A stretch of 64,000 bases of DNA from Acidobacteriota bacterium (lineage in GTDB: Bacteria > Acidobacteriota > Blastocatellia > Chloracidobacteriales > JADJPF01). Below are positions 1-7,667 of this stretch, in pieces. A model generated the notes under the pieces. The model ran no database searches, was not told the DNA's origin, and saw only the letters and a program-made list of their open reading frames with translations. Numbering within the stretch: the first letter of the stretch is position 1; every line of letters starts with the position of its first letter. The stretch lies in NCBI GenBank assembly GCA_016213785.1, contig JACQZQ010000064.1, positions 1 through 64,000 of the forward strand. The letters run 5' to 3'. The position numbers and the translations under genes are program-made.

Positions 1-161
1 TTCTTTTTCTTTTCGTCATTTTCTAATACTTACATACTTCTTTTCACTCTTTTCATATTATTGTTGTTATACGTTCTCTTTTCTTTCTATAAAATATCTA
101 TCCTCTTCTTCTTTTCTACCGCTCATTCTGCTACCTATTTGGATTTACTCATCTTACGGCA
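1..161 (-). other. left-edge fragment of a further gene cassette
   Basis: This stretch lies beyond the leftmost attC site, so on the minus strand it should be the start of the next cassette. It is purine-rich on that strand. An ATG near base 17 opens a reading frame (MTKRKR...) that leaves the window, so no product can be named. Confidence 0.3.
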
Positions 162-245
162 GCCGAACCCTAAGTTCAGCGGCGAGGGGTCGCCGGCGAG
201 TCTTGACGAGCCGACGACCCGAGTCCGCTGCAACGTTTGTTCGGC
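162..245 (-). repeat. integron attC site 1 (84 bp)
   Basis: The site starts with GCCGAAC (162-168) and ends with the exact inverse GTTCGGC (239-245), which fit the attC core consensus RYYYAAC/GTTRRRY. Inside lie GTTCAGCGG and CCGCTGCAAC, which pair except for one extra base, the extrahelical base typical of attC. On the minus strand the extra base falls in the L'' arm, matching the direction of the cassette genes. The apical stem GGGTCG/CGACCC also pairs. The site is GC-rich in AT-rich surroundings and lies just after the stop of the 274-738 gene. Confidence 0.88.
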
Positions 246-273
246 TGCCTTAAATACAAAAGATCTTTTCAGT

Positions 274-738
274 TCAGTTTGCTAACTCATTTTTAATTCT
301 AGTTATACGTTGTTCTAAATCAGAAATATAATCTTCAGGAAAAAGTTCCTTGGTTCTCTCATTCATCAAACGCGCTTTTTGGAAAAGCAAATCAAAACTG
401 AGCCTAAGAGATTTTAAAACGTCAGTCCAAAAAGCCTTTCTAATCTCAGGAATATTGCAGGGGCCATCTTGTTCATTAATAAACTTATCAGCAACAATTA
501 TCATCAAGTCAGAGGAATCAACACCTAATTTTTGTGCCAATACTTCTTTCTCTTCTCGTTCTTCCCAATTATCAAATAAATGTTCACCAAAATCATTATC
601 CATGATAAGCAATCTGCCTATCCAAACAACAGGATTCCATTCTTCTAAACCAAGCTGTTTTGACACATATTTAAACTCTTCTGTTACGATAAAAGCATCT
701 AACTCCTCAATAAATCTAAATACCTGAATATCTTTCAT
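274..738 (-). CDS. cassette-borne hypothetical protein (154 aa)
   Basis: I do not recognise this protein. It is acidic, apparently all-soluble, and starts MKDIQVFRFIEELD. It has no signal peptide or membrane segment, and its charged C-terminal third (RLMNERTKELFPEDY...) looks helical. The stop lies 28 bases from attC site 1 and the gene runs on the minus strand like its neighbours, so gene plus site 1 form one cassette. There is a roughly 100-base leader before attC site 2. Function is unknown, as for most cassette genes. Real-gene status rests on length, codon pattern and cassette position. Confidence 0.7.
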   Translation of the reverse strand: MKDIQVFRFIEELDAFIVTEEFKYVSKQLGLEEWNPVVWIGRLLIMDNDFGEHLFDNWEEREEKEVLAQKLGVDSSDLMIIVADKFINEQDGPCNIPEIRKAFWTDVLKSLRLSFDLLFQKARLMNERTKELFPEDYISDLEQRITRIKNELAN

Positions 739-841
739 AGCTATCTTTACTTAACATTCTTTCTAACACAATTTTATAGTTTATAAAATACTTCCAAAAC
801 CATCTCCACCTTATTAAGCACCACCAGCTTGAGTATTGGCA

Positions 842-922
842 GTCGAACCCTAAGTTCAGCGGCGAGGGGCGAACCGAGTGATAACGAGGGACGACACGAG
901 TCCGCTGCAACGTTTGTTCGGC
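842..922 (-). repeat. integron attC site 2 (81 bp)
   Basis: Core boxes are GTCGAAC (842-848) and GTTCGGC (916-922). The left box has one substitution compared with the other sites but still fits RYYYAAC. The inner arms GTTCAGCGG and CCGCTGCAAC again pair with one extra base. The apical part differs from site 1 and pairs less well. The site begins 8 bases after the stop codon of the 930-1445 gene, the usual place for attC. Confidence 0.85.
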
Positions 923-929
923 GACTATT

Positions 930-1445
930 TTAACAAACAAAGTTCCATTGTTCAGAAAGAGAAGAATTACAAACAGAGCAAAAAAACCAATCATCTTTAA
1001 TAATATTGATAGAAGAACAATGATAACAAAACCGAAAAAGAAAAACCGAAGTAAAAAAAGCAGGATGCTGCAAACCAACCTTATCAAGAGAAATAGAAAC
1101 ACAAGGCCAAGAATCAGGTTCAGGACAATAACCTGTTGATTGATTGGTTATACCACTAATCATAATTTTGTTTTTTATCAGACAAAAAGTTATTTCTCCT
1201 GCTGATAACACATCTTCCCCTTTTGCACATAATACATGTTCTGAATTTCTATCTGCTATCCACATCCTTTCTTCTTTATCTACTATGAATGTTGCCGTTA
1301 TTTCTTTATTCTCACCTATTTTGTGTCCATTCTTTTTTAACCAATTTAAGACATCTTCTTGATTTGTAAGTAATTGCCTTCCACTTTCTATTTTACTTTT
1401 CACTCTATTTTCTTCTTTTCCTAAATATTTATACAACTTTTTCAT
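930..1445 (-). CDS. cassette-borne protein with C-terminal zinc ribbon (171 aa)
   Basis: The N-terminal half is charged and lysine-rich. The C-terminal half carries a conserved-looking block, TNQSTGYCPEPDSWP, followed by a four-cysteine zinc-ribbon-like segment (FCYHCSS ... FFCSVCNSSL) and an aromatic end, QWNFVC. From memory this C-terminal block recurs in uncharacterised proteins of several phyla, but I can give no function. The family usually has CxxC pairs; here the first is C-Y-H-C and the second C-S-V-C. There is no signal peptide, so it is probably cytoplasmic. The stop abuts attC site 2, making this the second cassette. Confidence 0.75.
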   Translation of the reverse strand: MKKLYKYLGKEENRVKSKIESGRQLLTNQEDVLNWLKKNGHKIGENKEITATFIVDKEERMWIADRNSEHVLCAKGEDVLSAGEITFCLIKNKIMISGITNQSTGYCPEPDSWPCVSISLDKVGLQHPAFFTSVFLFRFCYHCSSINIIKDDWFFCSVCNSSLSEQWNFVC

Positions 1446-1489
1446 AATCTTTTATTCCGCCATTTAAACTATCTTGCTAACGCTAAGTC

Positions 1490-1571
1490 GCCGAACCCAG
1501 AGTTCAGCGGCGAGGAAAGCGGCGAGCGATAGCGAGCCGACTTTCCGAGTCCGCTGCAACGTTTGTTCGGC
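1490..1571 (-). repeat. integron attC site 3 (82 bp)
   Basis: GCCGAAC (1490-1496) and GTTCGGC (1565-1571) bound the site, with GTTCAGCGG/CCGCTGCAAC arms inside. The apical stem here is GGAAAG/CTTTCC where sites 1 and 4 have GGGTCG/CGACCC. Sequence changes but pairing is kept, which argues for selection on the folded single strand used by integron integrases. Confidence 0.88.
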
Positions 1572-1576
1572 GCATT

Positions 1577-1954
1577 TTAAGATAAAGAAGGTAAAGGAAG
1601 AATTAAAACTTCACCGCCAACAACAACTGAAATTTGAAGTTGGTAGTTTTTCAACAAGGCCATCCCAATTAAAGGAGTGCATTCCATAACATCAACTTCA
1701 ACTTGTTTTAGTTGATTATCCCATTGCAAAGCAACTTGATAGATATCAAAAACCCCGCTGTTACCATCAGCCAACGTGGAACGAATCTGCCCTAAGTAAG
1801 AAGAATTTAATTGTTCAATAATTTTCGAAGGGAGCGTAAGATAACCATTAAAACCCGTATCTATCATAACTTCAATAAGTTGCTCTTGCCCATTTTTATC
1901 TTGAAATTTTAGTTCAAGGACTGCTTCTAGATCAGAATTAACAATACCTTTCAC
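1577..1954 (-). CDS. clan AA (retropepsin-like) aspartic protease
   Basis: This 125-residue protein resembles single-domain retropepsin-like proteases. The catalytic loop is D-T-G-F-N-G near residues 32-37, in the hydrophobic-hydrophobic-DTG context (VMIDTGFNG). A second conserved-like block, LIGMALLKNY, sits near residues 95-104 and matches the G-x-x-L-L motif after the flap. Such small proteases act as dimers; their substrates are unknown. The start overlaps the end of the upstream 92-residue gene by 4 bases (ATGA), so the two are translationally coupled. The stop is 6 bases from attC site 3. Confidence 0.8.
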   Translation of the reverse strand: MKGIVNSDLEAVLELKFQDKNGQEQLIEVMIDTGFNGYLTLPSKIIEQLNSSYLGQIRSTLADGNSGVFDIYQVALQWDNQLKQVEVDVMECTPLIGMALLKNYQLQISVVVGGEVLILPLPSLS

Positions 1955-2229
1955 CTTTTCTCCTCTCTCAAATCAGCTTTAGCAATACGATGAAAACTTT
2001 TATGACCCACCCGTACAAACCAAACATCTCCTACCTTATGTAAACTTGATAGGTTATTTGAAGACTCTATAGCATTATCCCCTACCGCATAATCCCCTGT
2101 TTCAAGATCTATTGCCACAACTTTGTTTTTGTACTTATCTTCTACTTGTGGACGAATCTTCTTTTCATAAATTTCTTCTCCTATTCTTGCTGCTTCTTCT
2201 TTTGAATACTTTTTATCTATTTGGCTCAT
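1951..2229 (-). CDS. small partner protein of the aspartic protease (92 aa)
   Basis: The N-terminal half is a charged helix (KYSKEEAARIGEEIYEKKIRPQVE). The C-terminal half has VVAIDLETGDYAVGDNAIE and VWFVRVGHKSFHRI. From memory, small proteins with this VAIDxETGDY block are commonly encoded just ahead of a clan AA aspartic protease, as here. A toxin-antitoxin-like or substrate/inhibitor relation has not to my knowledge been shown. The ATG is preceded by a GGAGG-type ribosome site on the minus strand. Both genes share one cassette. Confidence 0.75.
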   Translation of the reverse strand: MSQIDKKYSKEEAARIGEEIYEKKIRPQVEDKYKNKVVAIDLETGDYAVGDNAIESSNNLSSLHKVGDVWFVRVGHKSFHRIAKADLREEKR

Positions 2230-2277
2230 ATTCCCTCCAAAACATTTAGTTAGGTTATTTTCGCTACAATTATAATT

Positions 2278-2499
2278 CTATGATCGTTTTCTAACCACAT
2301 CAACCCCATACATCGCGTCTATGCGCCGAACCCTAAGTTCAGTGGCGAGGGGTCGGAAGTGAGCGAATGCGAACGGACGACCCCGAGTCCGCTGCAACGT
2401 TTGTTCGGCGATGATGAAAACAACCCAGAATGTGAAAAACAAAAACACCAACAAAAACCAACCGCTAAACATAGACCAAGAAACAATTGATAAAAGCAT
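2278..2499 (-). CDS. possible small membrane protein reading into attC site 4
   Basis: The first 30 residues (MLLSIVSWSMFSGW... FTFWVVFII) form one long or two short hydrophobic segments; the frame then continues through the attC site as AEQTLQRTRG. The open frame extends 14 codons further upstream without an ATG. Small membrane proteins ending inside attC are common in cassette arrays, but a second frame is also open here, so this is a tentative call. Confidence 0.3.
   Translation of the reverse strand: MLLSIVSWSMFSGWFLLVFLFFTFWVVFIIAEQTLQRTRGRPFAFAHFRPLATELRVRRIDAMYGVDVVRKRS
2325..2409 (-). repeat. integron attC site 4 (85 bp)
   Basis: GCCGAAC (2325-2331) and GTTCGGC (2403-2409) bound the site. 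The left inner arm reads GTTCAGTGG instead of GTTCAGCGG, giving one weakened pair with CCGCTGCAAC. The apical stem GGGGTCG/CGACCCC is 7 bp. This is the most upstream recognisable attC of the array, on the side facing the integrase. Confidence 0.87.
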
Positions 2500-2532
2500 T
2501 GCAAAGAATAGGAAAATGATAACCCAAAGTTT

Positions 2533-3640
2533 TATTTAACCAAAGAAAGATTTATTGCCTGTGATATTTCCCTAAGCCATTTAGAATAATCAAACCCATA
2601 ACTGTTTTTGAATCAGACACCTAACAGAAAAGTTTGTTGAAAGAAGACAAAAAGCCAACGGCAAGCCACCGAAGGTGGGTTGCCCTAACAGATCCTTATG
2701 TTGAGTATTTGGGAAACTGACCTCTTTCCAATATGTTAACAGAATGTGAAAACAATAGTTTTGTTTAATTGCAAAACAGAAAGTTACAAAATAGTTATAA
2801 AATAACTTCACAATATTTGTTAGGAAACTATTTTATTATGTTTCTTTTTACTAACGGATATTTTCCATTATTTTCTTGTTTTCCAATAAATTAACTTTCA
2901 ATTATTCCTCAAAGCTAAAATTAATAACTCTTTTATCCTATTAAATTCTTTCTTATTTTCTCTTCAATAACTTACAATTAACTCGTATTCGTCTAACATC
3001 GCCGAACTAATAATTAGATAAACAAACTATACACAAACCCTTAGTAATAAGAGAAATATGAGTATTCTTTACCCTTAGCAAATTAGATGAATGAATTATA
3101 CCAAAATAGTCTTCAAAGAATCAAAGTCACCTAATATAATAAAAAACTGGTAATAGCGAATTAAACTCAATGAGCAAGTTTTTAAAAACTGACAACTAAA
3201 ACTCCATTTACTTTTAGTGGCTCTTCCAGAATTGGAGTGGAAAACACAGGATATAGTGCTAAGAAAAAGAACCAAATAAAGAATAACCATCGAGCTCAAG
3301 AAAGATTCTTTGAAAAAGGTGGGAAAGGTTAAAAATGCCATAGCATCGAGGTTTGATAATTTTAATCTTGTTAATTGACATTTGTTAAATTTTAGAGAGA
3401 GCTTGAAGAGTACGGTAAAAAGACATACGATAAGACCTAGAGAAAAAGAGAATAATGGAAAAAAGAAGCATACAAATGTGGAAATGACGTAAGAAAGATC
3501 TGAGATTGTGAAAAAGGCAGCGAGACAAAGCTAAAAACTCTTAACGTTCTTGAAAAAGACGTTATCAATTCTAGAACGCTTAAGGTAAAGGCTAAGAGCT
3601 GTATGAAAAGACATATCTAAGTCGTTAGAAGCATAAAAAT
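2533..3640. other. AT-rich stretch without a convincing gene
   Basis: No confident gene is visible. Small open frames (2590-2811 and 3096-3341, minus strand) are short and low in complexity. Continuing the second one upstream on the minus strand gives about 170 codons from roughly 3620 to 3096 interrupted by one TAG, so a decayed gene is possible; I do not recognise it. An imperfect hairpin (GGCAAGCCACC/GGTGGGTTGCC, 2661-2685) lies inside. The part from 2410 to 3007 would be the first cassette if 3001-3007 is an attI core. Confidence 0.4.
3001..3007 (-). other. possible attI core site (GTTCGGC on the minus strand)
   Basis: A lone GTTCGGC occurs upstream of the array without the inner arms seen in the four attC sites. 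An attI site has just this: a G^TTRRRY core and no attC-like symmetry. The position, 590 bases upstream of attC site 4 in cassette direction, is plausible, but a 7-base match is weak evidence. Confidence 0.25.
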
Positions 3641-3641
3641 G

Positions 3642-3668
3642 AGGGGGTGTCCAGTTTTTTGTGTAAGT
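3642..3668. repeat. possible insertion-sequence end
   Basis: The run GGGGGTGTCCAGTTTTTTGT, followed by GTAAGTTGG, looks like the terminal repeat of an IS256-type element. No matching partner end and no intact transposase are present, so this would be a solo remnant. Confidence 0.25.
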
Positions 3669-3727
3669 TGGGTCGTAAGGCATAGGATAAGTATTTCACC
3701 TTAACTGTTATCTTATTCTTTATAAAA

Positions 3728-3751
3728 GACTTATAGCTTTTGCTATAAGTC
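3728..3751. terminator. perfect hairpin GACTTATAGC-TTTT-GCTATAAGTC
   Basis: A 10-bp perfect stem with a 4-base loop, about 40 bases before the inferred 5' end of the group II intron. It lacks a clear T tract, so it may be a terminator or part of an element end. It could have served as a target-site structure, since some group II introns insert next to hairpins. Confidence 0.4.
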
Positions 3752-3790
3752 GACCGTTAGCCTAAAATTCTATTTACACAAACTATCTTA

Positions 3791-5963
3791 TTGCGACACG
3801 AAGTTGGAGGTATCAATTGTTAGACAAAGGAATTATAAGATCTAACCCTATGTTCCGTCATGGGTATCCTACTTGAACATGCGTTGCTGGCAACGGCAGG
3901 GTATGAAGCTTCAAGGACAATGTAGCCGCATCCTTTGGATGGTCATTAAGTCGTGAGATTCAATGATGACTCCAAGCCTCAATGGGGTCAGGAGCTAGGA
4001 TTAAAACTATGGTGAGCTAATGCAAACTGCTGATAAAGGTCGTGAATTGTGACAAGTGCAAGAGGCTTTTACACTTGAACCAAAAGGTATGTGGTCAGGC
4101 ATTGGAGTTTATTTTTCTCCAATCACGGATGTTGAACCACCGGCCAAGAGGTAGCACCTAAAGTTTTTTTTTGTTTTTTTTGAACCTTCAGAACGTGGTA
4201 AGCCAGTAGTTTTCCCTCTGGGACAGTTCTTTCGTAAGGAAGGCTTAAGAAACTGCTGGTAGAGGAATAGGGAAAAAGCTAAAGCTACTTTGTAATGAAG
4301 TAGATACAGGTTTTTTCAAAAAAAATCTGGCACGAAAGTGAGCCAACTTCCCTAAAGGCTTTAATCACAAGAGAACTTGACAAACCGATAAAGGAGACAA
4401 AGCAGATGACGGCTTCAAAAGCTGGTGCAGTCACCAACAACAGTCCAACCCAATGGCACTCTATAAACTGGCACAGGATTGGAAAGAATGTTCGTCGGCT
4501 TCAAGTGCGTATTGTGAAGGCAAGACAGGAGCAGAAGTGGGGCAAAGTGAAAGTTTTGCAACGCTTACTAACCCACTCTTTTAGTGCCAAAGCAATGGCA
4601 GTAAGAAGAGTGACAGAAAATCTTGGAAGCAAAACTCCAGGAGTAGATAAAGAAGTTTGGGATAGCCCAGAAAAGAAAGCTTTGGCTATAACTAGACTTC
4701 GGCAATTAGGCTACAAGGCACAACCACTTAGGAGAATATACATACCAAAAACAAATAATCAAAAGCGAGGGTTGTCAATTCCTACTATGATAGATAGAGC
4801 GCAACAAGCACTACACCTGCTAGCACTAGACCCAATAGCAGAGACACAAGCAGACCCAAACTCATATGGGTTTAGAGTAGAAAGAACAACAGCAGATGCT
4901 ATTGATCAGAGTTTTAGGGTATTAAGCAAAAACAAAAACCCAGAATGGGTATTGGAAGGCGATATCCGAAGATGTTTTGACCAAATATCGCACCAATGGC
5001 TACTAGCTAATATACCTATGGATAAAGTAATTCTTAAAAAGTGGTTAAAAGCTGGATACATAGAAAAGAAAGTCTTTCATCAAACACAAGAAGGAACTCC
5101 TCAAGGTGGCATAGCCTCACCAGTCCTAGCTCGGTTAGTGCTCAATGGCTTAGAACATATGTTGAAAGAGAAGTACCCAACATATTCTTCTAAAGGCAAG
5201 AAAGCAAAAATAAATGTGGTGATATATGCTGATGATTTCATAGTAACTAGTAGCTCAAAAGAGTTACTAGAACAAGAAATTAAACCAATGATAAGTAACT
5301 TCTTGAAAGAACGTGGTTTAGAGTTATCTGAAGAAAAAACTAAGATCACCAATGTTAAAGAAGGATTTGATTTTCTAGGGCAGAATATCCGTAAATATAA
5401 AGGAAAACTGCTAATAAAGCCGTCCAAAAAGAATATCAAAAGCTTCTTGGATAAAATTCAGCAAGTCATCAAGCAAAACTACCAAGCAAAAACAGAAATT
5501 GGATTATGGAAAAATACTTCAAGTCTATCACTAAAGAACACTAGAATTTTGGAGTTAAATTCAAAGACAGAAAAGGAGAAGAAAAACAATTAGTATTGTA
5601 TAAAGCAGCAAGTACACCTATAAAAAGGCACACTAAAATCAAGAGTGAAGCCAACCCTTATGACCCACATTGGGAAGCCTATTTTGAAGAAAGAGTAGGT
5701 TTACAGATGAAAGATAACTTAAGGCAAAGGCTAAAGTTACTTAGGATTTGGTTTGCCCAAAATGGAAAGTGCTCTCACTGCTTGGAGCTTATTACCAAAA
5801 CCACTGACTGGAATATTCATCATATTCAGTATAAAGTTAATGATGGTAGTAATAATACTACTAACCTTGTTTTACTTCACCCTAACTGTCATCGCCAACT
5901 TCATTCTCAAGATTTATCTGTTGTCAAAACCGCGTCCCCTAATAAGGGCGTTATAAAGCCTTG
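3791..5963 (+). mobile_element. group II intron remnant, 3' truncated
   Basis: The 5' end is placed near 3791, where TTGCGACACG resembles the GTGYG start of group II introns with the first base changed. The following 600 bases contain ribozyme-like blocks of the cyanobacterial/HNH type, for example GTTCCGTCATGGGTA near 3851 and TTGAACCACCGGCCAAG near 4131. The intron-encoded protein follows. Soon after the HNH region, at AAGCCTTGA (about 5957-5965), the sequence switches to transposase DNA. Domain V, with its AGC...GTT catalytic hairpin, is missing, so the ribozyme should be dead. Confidence 0.75.
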
Positions 5964-5964
5964 A
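4406..5964 (+). pseudogene. group II intron reverse transcriptase-HNH protein, broken
   Basis: Residues 1-370 are a normal intron-encoded reverse transcriptase: N-terminal RT0-like region, fingers with TPGVDKEVW, PQGGIASPVL, and the catalytic YADD at residues 274-277. At about 5500 the frame jumps. Part of the thumb/maturase domain, which usually links AKTE to KKYF, is deleted. A TAG then follows in the downstream frame (KEH*NFGVKF). From 5596 the frame is open again (YKAASTPIKRHTK...) and carries an HNH nuclease domain: CSHC, NIHHI, NLVLLHPNCHRQLHS. Only the combination of both open pieces resembles the family, so it is called a pseudogene. Confidence 0.85.
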
Positions 5965-6227
5965 TCTACTATTTCTTGACTTTTTGCCATACCATGATGC
6001 AATGGCGCACAATTGAAATATCCTAAGAGTCCTTGCCTTTGTTGTTCTTTGTATTTATAGAATGTGTTTCTTGATATGGCTAGCATTTGGCATATTGCCA
6101 CTACACTTATTACTTTTGTTGCTGCCAATAATAATATTTGCTTTTTGTAGTGAACTAAGCGATTTTTTATTTGGGTTGGCACTGACATTTTTTGCTCTCC
6201 AAGTTTGCTTTCGTTTTTGCTTAACAA
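5965..6227 (-). pseudogene. IS481-like transposase, N-terminal fragment
   Basis: The fragment starts MLSKNESKLGEQK or, more likely, at the internal MSVPTQIKN (6188). It has a helix-turn-helix region, AICQMLAISRNTFYKYKEQQ, followed by a loop region ending KSQEIVD. It then runs into the truncated intron (about 5963), so the DDE catalytic domain is absent. The best fit is the N-terminal part of an IS481-type integrase-fold transposase. A C-terminal piece of the same type lies at 7411-7615 on the opposite strand. Confidence 0.65.
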
Positions 6228-6438
6228 AGCTTTTACTTGGTTCGCTTTTGTGTCAAGGGTGCCACCTACCTACTTGATCCTTACATTCCATAGTTATTGT
6301 AAAAATCATCTGGAGTGTCGAAAACGCTAAAATCGTGATTAATACTATCTTTTTGGGGGTCGTGTTGCAAAAGGATTGATCAAGTAGGAAGGATATGATA
6401 AAATGTAAAAATAAGTCAAAAGTAATAGGAAAGAAAAA

Positions 6439-6726
6439 ATGGCAACAATAGAAGTAAAATGTCCAAAATGTAAAAAGGTAGAAGTAGTAAAGTATGGAAT
6501 AAATAGGCAGGGGAAACAAAGATATTTATGTAAAAATCAAGAGTGTGAAAAAGAGACATTTATATTAGAATATAGTGATTTAGGAAGAGAAGAAGATAGG
6601 AAAGAACAAATAATAGAAATGGCAATAAATGGAAGTGGAATAAGAGACACAGCAAGAGTGTTAAAAATAAGCACAACAACAGTACTTAATGAATTAAAAA
6701 AAAACTATCGGAAATTAGCCAGATAA
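6439..6726 (+). CDS. IS1 family InsA-like protein
   Basis: This 95-residue protein begins with a zinc-finger-like region (VKCPKCKKVEVVKYG ... YLCKNQEC, cysteines near residues 9, 12, 32 and 37). A helix-turn-helix follows (IIEMAINGSGIRDTARVLKI), typical of the DNA-binding InsA domain. Near its end is a run of nine A and a C (6696-6705), an extended form of the A6C slippery site of IS1. A minus-one shift there joins it to the downstream catalytic frame. Alone, InsA acts as a repressor of transposition. Confidence 0.88.
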   Translation: MATIEVKCPKCKKVEVVKYGINRQGKQRYLCKNQECEKETFILEYSDLGREEDRKEQIIEMAINGSGIRDTARVLKISTTTVLNELKKNYRKLAR

Positions 6727-7193
6727 ATAGTAAAATAGTAGACAATTGTAAGGAAGAACCTATTTCTATAGAACTATATCAAGTTAAGGATGAGGAAAAT
6801 AAAGAAGCAGAAATGGATGAAATGTGGAGTTTTGTAGGAAAAAAAGAAGAACAACGATGGTTATGGTATGCAATAGAAAAAAAGAGTAAAAAAATACTAG
6901 CTTATGTATTAGGAAAAAGGGAAGATGAGGTATTTATTAAGTTAAATAAACTATTAGAAAATTTCTCCATCAAGCATTTTTATACAGATAACTGGGGAGC
7001 ATATGAGCGTAATATACCTGCTCAATATCATACTATTGGTAAGCAAAATACTCAACAAATTGAGAGAAAAAATCTTGATTTTCGTACTCGTATTAAGCGC
7101 CTTACTAGAAAAACTATTTGTTTTTCCAAATCTATTTTTTTCCACGATTTAGTTATTGGTTTATTTATCAATCGTCTTGAGTTCTCTTCTTGA
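6696..7193 (+). CDS. IS1 family InsB' catalytic region (expressed by -1 frameshift)
   Basis: Read in the minus-one frame from the A9C run, the sequence is open for 165 codons and fuses to InsA, giving a transposase of about 250 residues. The catalytic core is visible: DEMWSFVG (first D), FYTDNWGAYE (second D) and QQIERKNLDFRTRIKRL (E). An internal ATG at 6813 also exists but would lack the DNA-binding part. All three catalytic residues are present and no stops occur, so the element may be active. Confidence 0.87.
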   Translation, partial: KKKLSEISQINSKIVDNCKEEPISIELYQVKDEENKEAEMDEMWSFVGKKEEQRWLWYAIEKKSKKILAYVLGKREDEVFIKLNKLLENFSIKHFYTDNWGAYERNIPAQYHTIGKQNTQQIERKNLDFRTRIKRLTRKTICFSKSIFFHDLVIGLFINRLEFSS

Positions 7194-7235
7194 TTTTATA
7201 CTGAATCAACTTTTTTGCAACACGACCCTTTTTGG

Positions 7236-7410
7236 ATGTACGTATCGGAGCCCTTCCAGTCAATGGATGGATTCTTAAGATTATCAGTAAAGAGAAGTAA
7301 TACATCGACAATAGCAAGAATGCGTAGTAGGAAATTAGAATTAGCAGCCTGCATAATATTGGACAAAAGTAGGAAAAGCAGTCAAGTACAAGGTAGTGGC
7401 AGTAGCGAGT
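7236..7410. other. unassigned spacer between IS1 and transposase fragment
   Basis: The DNA interrupted by IS1 continues here. A 65-codon frame (7215-7412) is open on the plus strand but starts within the IS1 end and has no recognisable motif. I see no supported gene. Confidence 0.35.
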
Positions 7411-7615
7411 AAGAAGATTTACAATACTCTAGATGCTCTTCAAGCTGATGTTGACGTTTGGCTTGATTTTTATAATAAAGAGCATCCTCATTCTGGTAAA
7501 TTCTGTTATGGCAAAATTCCTTGGCAAAACTTGGTTAGATTCAAAACATATTGCTCAGGAGAAATACTTTAACTACTCTGACAGTCAAGACTTGCCTTTT
7601 TCTGCTGTCAGTTAA
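7411..7615 (+). pseudogene. IS481-like transposase, C-terminal fragment
   Basis: The frame KKIYNTLDALQADVDVWLDF, YNKEHPHSGKFCYGK matches the end of the rve domain in IS481-type transposases (YN.E.PH.G....GKTP). Near 7530 the reading frame must change to continue as WLDSKHIAQEKYF, which is the usual tail. The piece therefore carries a frameshift as well as lacking its N-terminal part. Confidence 0.75.
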
Positions 7616-7667
7616 CTTTGTCTGTCAGATCATGTCTTGACTATTACAAGATTTCTGAGGCATTTTT

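Larger units (their letters stand above)
6357..7228 (+). mobile_element. complete IS1-family insertion sequence
   Basis: Terminal inverted repeats are GGGTCGTGTTGCAAAA at 6357 and its complement ending at 7228, with about 22 of 25 positions matching. CTTTTTGG flanks the element on both sides (6349-6356 and 7228-7235), an 8-bp target duplication typical of IS1. Two overlapping frames encode the transposase. Intact ends and duplication point to recent insertion. Confidence 0.9.

Noticed and set aside
716-1102. 128-codon minus-strand frame with AEQTLQRTR
   Set aside because: It overlaps the zinc-ribbon cassette gene and attC site 2; the peptide AEQTLQRTR is just the translated attC sequence.
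162-2409. CRISPR array
   Set aside because: Repeats are 81-85 bp, imperfectly conserved, spaced by 570-750 bases with genes between; there are no cas genes.
2590-2811. 73-codon minus-strand frame
   Set aside because: No family resemblance or ribosome site, and a hairpin runs through it; kept only as part of an unassigned stretch.
4406-5593. Retron or defence reverse transcriptase
   Set aside because: Ribozyme-like sequence upstream and the HNH tail with YKAASTPIKRHTK identify a group II intron protein.
6253-6519. Hydrophobic minus-strand frame
   Set aside because: It overlaps the IS1 end and the start of InsA; composition comes from antisense lysine codons.
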